From the NCBI GenBank assembly GCA_014379915.1, contig JACMKV010000194.1:1-11137 (forward strand): DNA of 11,137 nt. Direction: 5' to 3'. A program made the translations under genes and the position numbers. Numbering within the stretch: position 1 is the stretch's first letter; each line of letters opens with the position of its first letter. The stretch is from Burkholderiales bacterium. Lineage in GTDB: Bacteria > Pseudomonadota > Gammaproteobacteria > Burkholderiales > JACMKV01. Positions 6,609 through 11,137 of the stretch are shown in pieces. A model generated the notes under the pieces. That model did no database searches, was not told where the DNA came from, and was given only the letters and a program-made list of their open reading frames with translations.

Positions 6609-7592
6609 TCACGTTTTTTGCAGGCGCTCCGGCGTACAGGCAGACGACGCGGTGGCCGACGAGATCGGCACGACGTTTTGCAAACCGGCGCTTGGCATCA
6701 CGCAAGCCGGCAGATGGGCGAGTATCAGTTCGGCGAGGCACCGCACGGTACTTTCCCTCGGATAACGATGGCGCCAGACGACGCCGATGGTACGGCTGGG
6801 CGCCGGCGCCGCGAACGGCCGGATTTCGATCAGCCGACTTTGTATCGCGCCCATGCCGGGCAAGGTTGCAAGCGCCGGCAGCAAGGTGCAGCCGACGCCG
6901 GCTGCGACCATCTGGCGCAGCGTTTCAAGACTCGTCGCCGCGACTTCATCGCGCCGCTCCCTCGACGCGCAGATTTCCAACGCCTGATCGCGCAGACAAT
7001 GGCCTTCTTCAAGCAGCAACAGCGGCTGCGTGGCGAGATCGTGTTCGTGCACCTGTTTTTGCAGGGCAAGTGGATGCCCGGCCGGCAACGCGAGGTGGAA
7101 CGGTTCGCGGAACAACTCCATCACGTCAAGGCCTTCGCTGTGCACCGGCAACGCGAGCAGCAGCGCATCGAGCTTGACGCAGCGTAACTGCTCGAGCAGG
7201 TTGGCGGTCAGATCCTCTCGCAAAAACAGGCGCAGCTTTGGATACGCATCGTGGATCAGCGGCAGCAGATGCGGGATCAGGTAGGGACCGAGCGACGGAA
7301 TCACGCCAAGCCGCAGCGGGCCATCCATCGCGTCGTGTCCCTGGCGTGCAAGCTCGCGGATGCGCTCCATCACTTCGAGCGCGACGCGCGCCTCGGCGAT
7401 GATTTCCTCGCCGACCGGCGTTGGCGTCAGATGGCGCTTGTTGCGCTCGAACAAGGCAACGCCGAGATAGTCTTCGAGTTTTTTCAATTGCGTGCTCAGC
7501 GTCGGCTGGCCGACGTGGCAGACCTCGGCGGCCCTCGCGAAGTGGCCTTCATCGGCAACCGCCACCAGATAACGTAATTCCTGCAGCGTCAC
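6609..7592 (-). CDS. oxyR: Hydrogen peroxide-sensing LysR-family regulator OxyR
   Basis: OxyR is a cytoplasmic LysR-type activator that responds to H2O2 by forming an intramolecular disulfide, switching on catalase, peroxidase and related genes. The product has 327 residues. It has an N-terminal winged helix-turn-helix (about 1-60, HFARAAEVCHVGQPTLSTQLKKLE), a linker helix, and a periplasmic-binding-like sensor domain. The sensor block GHCLRDQALEIC places Cys199 and Cys208 exactly where E. coli OxyR has its peroxidatic and resolving cysteines, and is followed by ATSLETLRQMVAAGVG. The start is GTG, supported by AAAGGAGG a few bases upstream. The C-terminus extends about 20 residues beyond the E. 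coli protein in an Ala/Ser-rich tail. The TGA stop is followed directly by TAG. It is divergent from the cupredoxin-oxidase locus and probably co-transcribed with ccmF. Confidence 0.93.
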   Translation of the reverse strand: MTLQELRYLVAVADEGHFARAAEVCHVGQPTLSTQLKKLEDYLGVALFERNKRHLTPTPVGEEIIAEARVALEVMERIRELARQGHDAMDGPLRLGVIPSLGPYLIPHLLPLIHDAYPKLRLFLREDLTANLLEQLRCVKLDALLLALPVHSEGLDVMELFREPFHLALPAGHPLALQKQVHEHDLATQPLLLLEEGHCLRDQALEICASRERRDEVAATSLETLRQMVAAGVGCTLLPALATLPGMGAIQSRLIEIRPFAAPAPSRTIGVVWRHRYPRESTVRCLAELILAHLPACVMPSAGLQNVVPISSATASSACTPERLQKT

Positions 7593-7667
7593 GGCCTTCC
7601 TCCTTTATTTGATCCTGACAAGGCCGGTTTCCTGGCGGCGGCTTCCAAGCCCGGTTGAATCAGTGTA

Positions 7668-7682
7668 ATCGATGCACTCTAT
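7668..7682 (-). promoter_or_regulatory. Candidate OxyR binding half-site upstream of oxyR
   Basis: On the minus strand this reads ATAG-N7-CGAT, against the OxyR element ATAG-N7-CTAT (7 of 8 defined bases), and it also satisfies the LysR T-N11-A rule. It lies about 75 bases upstream of the oxyR start, where LysR regulators commonly autoregulate. The second half-site expected after a 7-base gap is not well conserved, so this is only a candidate. Confidence 0.35.
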
Positions 7683-7688
7683 CACCAG

Positions 7689-7858
7689 CATCTAAATTTC
7701 AATTGGCAAACCGGATGCGTCTGGATAACGATAGTGATGCTGTCTAAGCTCAAGTCACCGTCTGTGTGATAGCGCACATTAAACACTTCTTCACATCCTC
7801 TTCACCACATCTTCTGTGATTCAGGATTTCGATGATCGTCATCTAAATAATCAATTGG
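7689..7858 (+). repeat. Imperfect direct repeat pair, 18-19 bp, spanning the intergenic region
   Basis: CATCTAAATTTCAATTGG at 7689-7706 recurs as CATCTAAATAATCAATTGG at 7840-7858, differing by a short central change and one extra base. The copies start 151 bases apart in the same orientation. Each contains the palindrome CAATTG. The entry spans both copies; only the two ends are repeated. Confidence 0.6.
7763..7778. promoter_or_regulatory. Candidate CRP/FNR-family palindrome
   Basis: TGTG-N8-CACA, the spacing of CRP-type sites. The inner bases are T and G instead of A and T, so it is not a full consensus. It lies about 158 bases upstream of the cupredoxin start. CRP/FNR regulators often control terminal oxidases, but no regulator of this family is encoded here. 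Confidence 0.25.
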
Positions 7859-7935
7859 TAATTGTCGCGTGCAAGCGGCTTAATCTAGAGCTAGCGGTCT
7901 TTCGCTCAAAACCGATCATCAAAGGAGTGGTGTCG

Positions 7936-8640
7936 ATGAAAGTGCGTTTAATGTTTGCATTTTTGCCTCTTGCTTGCGCCGCGCCCGCCTTGGCTTACGA
8001 AGAAGCGCCGGTCAGCAACGGCGGCAAAGTCGAAGGCAAAGTCACGTTCCAGGGCGCCGTCCCAACCAAGAAAATCATACCGACCAAAAACAAGGAAGTC
8101 TGCGGCGGCGTGCGCGAAGAGCAACCGATCATCGTCGGCCCCGACAAGGGCGTGCAGGACGCCGTCGTTTATCTGAAGGGCGTGAGCAAGGGCAAGGCGT
8201 GGGGCAAAGCCGACAAGCTGCCGGTGCTCGATCAGGAACACTGCAAGTTCAAGCCGACCGTGCAGGTCATCCGCCCGGGCAAGATCGATATCAAGAGTTC
8301 CGATCCGGTGCTGCATAACACGCACGGCTTCTACGGCAAGCGCACCGCATTCAATTTCGCCTTGCCCAACGAAAACGCGAAAATCACCACCGACCTAAGC
8401 AAGCCCGGCGAGGTGCGCGTCGAATGCGATGCGCACGGCTGGATGCTCGCTTATATCTACGTTGCCGAAACGCCATATTACATGCTGACCGGCAAGGACG
8501 GCAGTTTCAGCATCGCCGACGTCCCGCCGGGAAACTACACGCTGGTTGCAACGCAGGGCTATACCGGCGACGTCGAAATGCCGGTGACCGTGACGGCTGG
8601 CGAGGCAGCGAAAGTCGCGATCGAACTGAAAAAGAAATAA
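7936..8640 (+). CDS. Periplasmic cupredoxin-like protein with carboxypeptidase-regulatory-like domain
   Basis: Encodes 234 residues. The ATG at 7936 is preceded by AAAGGAG (7921-7927) and opens a clear Sec signal peptide (MKVRLMFAFL..., likely cleaved after ALA at residue 20); an open frame further upstream lacks these signs. Residues about 30-175 resemble a cupredoxin fold. His127/His130 (LHNTH) and the cluster Cys164-X2-His167-X2-Met170 have the arrangement of a type 1 (blue) copper site. Cys56 and Cys103 could form a disulfide. Residues about 178-232 (GKDGSFSIADVPPGNYTLVA...) look like a carboxypeptidase-regulatory-like beta-sandwich, a domain often seen in periplasmic proteins. I infer a periplasmic copper electron carrier or copper-binding accessory factor for the downstream oxidase; the exact role is unknown. 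It leads the operon, 32 bases ahead of the metallophosphoesterase. Confidence 0.75.
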   Translation: MKVRLMFAFLPLACAAPALAYEEAPVSNGGKVEGKVTFQGAVPTKKIIPTKNKEVCGGVREEQPIIVGPDKGVQDAVVYLKGVSKGKAWGKADKLPVLDQEHCKFKPTVQVIRPGKIDIKSSDPVLHNTHGFYGKRTAFNFALPNENAKITTDLSKPGEVRVECDAHGWMLAYIYVAETPYYMLTGKDGSFSIADVPPGNYTLVATQGYTGDVEMPVTVTAGEAAKVAIELKKK

Positions 8641-8672
8641 TTGCCATAGTTTCATCTCGAAGGAGAGGAAAA

Positions 8673-9809
8673 ATGAACGAGCTAGAGAACGACAGACGAG
8701 CGATACACCAGCAGGTCGGCCTATCCGGCGAAGCGCCCGATCGTTCGATTTCGATCACGCGGCGCACGTTCCTGCATCGCTCGCTGGTGTTGGGCGGCGC
8801 GAGCGCGGCGGCTTGTGGGTTGTTCCCGTTGATGAACACGCTCGATCTTGCGTATGCGGCGGAGGCCGGCGGGGAAACGTTCAAGTTCGCGTGGATTTCG
8901 GATACGCACCTGTACCCGAAGGAACTGAACAGCCGCTTCGTCGAAAAAACCATACGCGCGATCAAGGAAGTGCAGGCGCTCGATCCGCCCGCCGACTTTC
9001 TGATCTTCGGCGGCGACCTCGCGCAGCTCGCTGACCCGGTCGAGTTGGCGCTCGGCGCTGAATTGCTGAACGAACTCAAAATCAAGAAAGTATTCATTCC
9101 CGGCGAGCACGATTGGTACCTCGACCTGGGCGCCAACTGGAACAAGCGCTTCGGTGCATCGCCGTGGTTTTTCGATCACAAGGGCGTACGCTTCATCGGA
9201 CTCGACACCGTCAGCAAAGCCGTCGATTTCTGGACTGCGCGCAAATACACGCCGGCCGAGCGGATGGGGCACATGGCGACGCTCGACGGCACCCTCGGCG
9301 GCGCCTGGGCGGCGGTCGGCGACAAAGACCTCAAGTGGCTCGATTCGACGCTCAGAAGCTGGGACAAGGCCAAACCGGTCGTCATCTTCAGCCACAACCC
9401 GCTGTACGAATACTACCCGCCGTGGAACTTCTGGGTGCGCGACTGGCGCGAAGTCAACGAAATCGTCAAGCCGTACAGCAATGTGACCAACATCCACGGC
9501 CACTGTCATCAGGTTTTATACAACGAAGTCGGCAAGATGCGTTCGATCGGCATGCTCGCGACTTCGTGGCCATGGCCGTACGCGCCGGAAGGCGTGCCGA
9601 AGCTGACCAAACCGATGGTGCGCGCCGATCCCGGCGATCACTTCGATGCCCAGGGCTGGGCGAAGCTGACCTGGAACAAGGACAAGCTCGATAACGAATA
9701 CATGATGTGGCGCGGCAAGGACGGCTTCTTCGCCGAGGCGGCGGTCGATTCCGGAACCGGCGATAACCGCAATCAGGTATTGAGCCCGCGTATCGTCGAT
9801 CGCCTGTAA
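8673..9809 (+). CDS. Tat-exported metallophosphoesterase
   Basis: The 378-residue protein starts at an ATG with AGGAGAGG (8661-8668) upstream. Residues 29-62 form a twin-arginine signal (T-R30-R31-T-F-L followed by a hydrophobic Ala/Gly-rich stretch), implying export of a folded, metal-loaded enzyme. Calcineurin-like metallophosphoesterase motifs appear in order: Asp77-X-His79 (SDTH), Gly-Asp115 (FGGD), Gly144-Glu-His-Asp147, His241 (FSHNP) and GHCH at 276-279. The third motif is normally GNHD/E; here the metal-bridging Asn is replaced by Glu145. The substrate cannot be predicted. Its position between a cupredoxin and a cytochrome c, 12 bases before the latter, suggests a role in a periplasmic redox locus rather than ordinary phosphate scavenging; this is inference from context. 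Confidence 0.85.
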   Translation: MNELENDRRAIHQQVGLSGEAPDRSISITRRTFLHRSLVLGGASAAACGLFPLMNTLDLAYAAEAGGETFKFAWISDTHLYPKELNSRFVEKTIRAIKEVQALDPPADFLIFGGDLAQLADPVELALGAELLNELKIKKVFIPGEHDWYLDLGANWNKRFGASPWFFDHKGVRFIGLDTVSKAVDFWTARKYTPAERMGHMATLDGTLGGAWAAVGDKDLKWLDSTLRSWDKAKPVVIFSHNPLYEYYPPWNFWVRDWREVNEIVKPYSNVTNIHGHCHQVLYNEVGKMRSIGMLATSWPWPYAPEGVPKLTKPMVRADPGDHFDAQGWAKLTWNKDKLDNEYMMWRGKDGFFAEAAVDSGTGDNRNQVLSPRIVDRL

Positions 9810-9821
9810 GGAGAGAGGATC

Positions 9822-10265
9822 ATGAAAAATTACCGTTACGCGCTGACGGCGATCGCCGCGGCGTTGCTGGTTGCGGCGAGCACATCGACGTGGGCGCATA
9901 AGGAAAAACATACAGCTGAGCAATTGCAGGCGTTCGAAGACGTATTTTTGGAGCAGGTCAAGCTCGGCGATGCGCTGTTTCACGGCGACCCGGCAGCCGT
10001 AAAACAAATGGGCGTGACGCTGTCGGAAACCGGCATGGCGTGCGCGATGTGCCATCCGTTCGCCGCCGACATTCATCCGCACGAGTTTCCCAAATTCCAG
10101 GAACACATGAACGAGTTCGCCACGCTGCGCGACATGATCAACTGGTGTATCGAAAAACCGAGTCAGGGCGAAAAGATTTCCAGCGACTCGCAGGCGATGA
10201 AAGCGCTGGAAGCTTATATCTACTGGTCGAATCGCAACTCCAAACTCGATCCGGGCAGGCATTGA
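9822..10265 (+). CDS. Small periplasmic monoheme c-type cytochrome, SoxA/TsdA-like half
   Basis: Encodes 147 residues with a Sec signal peptide (cleavage likely after TWA at residue 25), leaving a mature protein of about 122 residues. A single heme c attachment motif, Cys74-Ala-Met-Cys77-His78, is present. The C-terminal part (DMINWCIEKPSQGEKISSDSQAMKALEAYIYW) resembles the second half of a heme domain in SoxA/thiosulfate dehydrogenase cytochromes, where an N-x-C-x-E-x motif and an SxxMKALxAYI helix recur. Met96, Met126 or Cys109 could be the distal ligand; the sequence does not decide. GAGAGAGG precedes the ATG. It is co-directional with the metallophosphoesterase and ends at a hairpin terminator. 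It probably donates electrons to the oxidase encoded next, and would need the Ccm system, part of which (CcmF) is encoded nearby. Confidence 0.82.
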   Translation: MKNYRYALTAIAAALLVAASTSTWAHKEKHTAEQLQAFEDVFLEQVKLGDALFHGDPAAVKQMGVTLSETGMACAMCHPFAADIHPHEFPKFQEHMNEFATLRDMINWCIEKPSQGEKISSDSQAMKALEAYIYWSNRNSKLDPGRH

Positions 10266-10270
10266 CGCGA

Positions 10271-10299
10271 TGAAAACGCCGCTTCGAGCGGCGTTTTCA
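10271..10299 (+). terminator. Intrinsic terminator after the cytochrome c gene
   Basis: A 13-bp perfect stem, 10271-10283 with 10287-10299, has a TCG loop. The core is CGCCGCT/AGCGGCG with an A4/T4 outer part, so the transcript ends in UUUU within the stem. It starts five bases after the cytochrome stop and separates the three-gene unit from the oxidase gene, which may be reached by read-through or have its own promoter in 10300-10391 (none recognised). Confidence 0.8.
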
Positions 10300-10391
10300 G
10301 GTGCGTTTGCCTGAACAAAAACAATAGCGCGAACCGTAGCAATACCCTGTCGGCGGGCGCACGTCCGGCGCAAAGAGGAGGAAACACGCTC

Positions 10392-11137
10392 ATGGCTGCT
10401 GTCGTTCGCCCGGCTCAAGATGACTATATCGATCGCGATGCGCTGATCGATCGCGACATGATCCTGCTCTGGCTGTATTGGGGCCTGGTCTGGTTGATGG
10501 TCGCCCCGACCATAGGCGCGGTCATTTCGAGCTACTTCAACTTTCCCGATTACCTCGGCACCTCGCTTGAACTGCAGTTCGGCCGGCTGCGCCCGATGCA
10601 CATCAACGGTGTCATATTCGGCGCGTTCTCGTCGCTGTTCATCGGGCTGTGTTATTACATCGTACCGCGGCTGTCCGGCGTTCGCGTCTACAAAGAGGAA
10701 TGGGGACACGCGCTCGCGTGGATCTGGAATTTGAATTTGGCGGGCGGCTTGCTGTCGTTGATGTTCGGCTACAACCAGGGTTTCGAAGCCGGTGAATTCC
10801 CGCTGCCGATCGATACGATTTTCTTCCTGGCGACGTGCGCGATCACTGTCCAGTTCCTGGTCACCATCGCGCGCCGTAACGAGCCGCAGTTATACGTCGC
10901 CATGTGGTATTTGATCGGCACTTTCGTATGGACTACGATGAATCTGTTTTTCGGCAGCTTCATCCTGCCGTATTTCATCAACGGTATCAACAGCGCGGCG
11001 TTTCACGGGCTTTTCCTGCACTACATTGTCGGCCTGTGGATCACGCCGGCAGGTTATGTGCTGATCTACTATTTCCTTCCGGCGAGCGTCAAAAATCCGA
11101 TCTACAGCCACAAGCTGTCGCTGGTCGGTTTTTGGTC
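10392..11137 (+). CDS. cbb3-type (C-family) cytochrome c oxidase subunit I-like protein, 3' end outside window
   Basis: The ATG at 10392 follows AGAGGAGG (about 10374-10381). The frame stays open to the window end, giving 248 residues of a protein normally 450-500 long. C-family heme-copper oxidases reduce O2 to water at a heme b3-CuB centre while pumping protons. Visible features are several transmembrane helices and the low-spin heme ligand block GRLRPMHINGVIF with His70. A stretch RRNEPQLYVAMWY (161-173) is typical of CcoN, and a helix FLHYIVGLW...YYFLP has His210 at the position of a CuB ligand. That helix ends in the CcoN-like PIYSHKLSLVGFW. The usual WYGHNAV around the CuB histidine is altered, so this is a divergent CcoN rather than a textbook one. 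The remaining CuB and heme ligands and any CcoO/CcoP genes lie beyond the window. Confidence 0.85.
   Translation, partial: MAAVVRPAQDDYIDRDALIDRDMILLWLYWGLVWLMVAPTIGAVISSYFNFPDYLGTSLELQFGRLRPMHINGVIFGAFSSLFIGLCYYIVPRLSGVRVYKEEWGHALAWIWNLNLAGGLLSLMFGYNQGFEAGEFPLPIDTIFFLATCAITVQFLVTIARRNEPQLYVAMWYLIGTFVWTTMNLFFGSFILPYFINGINSAAFHGLFLHYIVGLWITPAGYVLIYYFLPASVKNPIYSHKLSLVGFW

Larger units (their letters stand above)
7593..7935. promoter_or_regulatory. Divergent regulatory region between oxyR and the cupredoxin gene
   Basis: This 343-base stretch holds no gene. It is more AT-rich than the flanking genes and must contain the promoters of both divergent units. It contains an OxyR-like half palindrome, a CRP/FNR-like palindrome, an imperfect direct repeat pair and a pyrimidine-rich stretch (about 7785-7815), listed separately where distinct. 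I could not identify a convincing -35/-10 pair for the plus-strand unit. TTGGCA...ATGC at 7703-7718 has the GG-N10-GC spacing of a sigma54 promoter, but only a partial consensus match. Confidence 0.6.

Noticed and set aside
7703..7718. Sigma54-type promoter (GG-N10-GC) upstream of the cupredoxin gene
   Set aside because: Spacing is right but the -12 part (ATGC) is only partly consensus, the expected start would leave a leader of about 200 bases, and no enhancer-binding activator is nearby. It is noted in the regulatory-region entry only.
7816..7935. Extension of the cupredoxin gene upstream to 7816
   Set aside because: The extra 40 residues would precede a normal Sec signal peptide, and the strong ribosome-binding site lies directly before the ATG at 7936.
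8424..8672. Extension of the metallophosphoesterase upstream into the cupredoxin gene
   Set aside because: It would overlap the cupredoxin coding region in another frame and bury the Tat signal. The ATG at 8673 has a good ribosome-binding site.
10300..10391. Promoter for the oxidase gene after the hairpin terminator
   Set aside because: TTGCCT at 10307-10312 resembles a -35, but no -10 lies 16-18 bases downstream.
9516..10709. A 397-codon open frame on the minus strand opposite the metallophosphoesterase, cytochrome and oxidase genes
   Set aside because: It overlaps three recognisable plus-strand genes, has no ribosome-binding site or family resemblance, and its composition (Arg/His/Val-rich) fits the antisense of GC-rich codons.

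Overview
The window looks like chromosomal DNA from a proteobacterium, most probably a betaproteobacterium with a respiratory, possibly chemolithotrophic lifestyle. This rests on the truB-rpsO-pnp order, the Pro(UGG)-Arg(UCU)-His(GUG) tRNA cluster, a DksA with the proteobacterial GEEYMN N-terminal block, System I cytochrome c maturation (CcmF), a two-cysteine OxyR and a cbb3-like oxidase. The placement is an inference from gene content; no rRNA is present to fix it.

Left part (1-3388, + strand): the end of truB, then rpsO (S15) and pnp (polynucleotide phosphorylase), the tail of the conserved nusA-infB-rbfA-truB-rpsO-pnp translation and RNA-processing cluster. A 271-bp non-coding element with about 30-bp terminal inverted repeats and two internal hairpin arms (604-874) sits between truB and rpsO. 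A perfect 13-bp tandem duplication overlaps the rpsO stop codon. pnp ends at a symmetrical hairpin that can also terminate the converging dksA.

Middle (3534-4437): dksA on the minus strand and, divergent from it, three tRNA genes on the plus strand. The tRNAs follow a near-consensus sigma70 promoter with a GC-rich discriminator, the type usually under ppGpp/DksA control.

Minus-strand block (4524-7592): oxyR followed by ccmF, 54 bases apart and probably co-transcribed. The CcmF heme lyase is here without other ccm genes.

Right part (7936-11137, + strand, divergent from oxyR): a periplasmic cupredoxin-like protein with a C-terminal carboxypeptidase-regulatory-like domain, a Tat-exported metallophosphoesterase, a small monoheme cytochrome c resembling one half of the SoxA/TsdA class, a terminator, and the start of a cbb3-type (C-family) oxidase subunit I that runs off the window. 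The set reads as a periplasmic electron-transfer and terminal-oxidase locus; CcmF would serve its cytochromes and OxyR may link it to oxidative stress. This locus and the structured element at 604-874 are the least conventional parts of the window.
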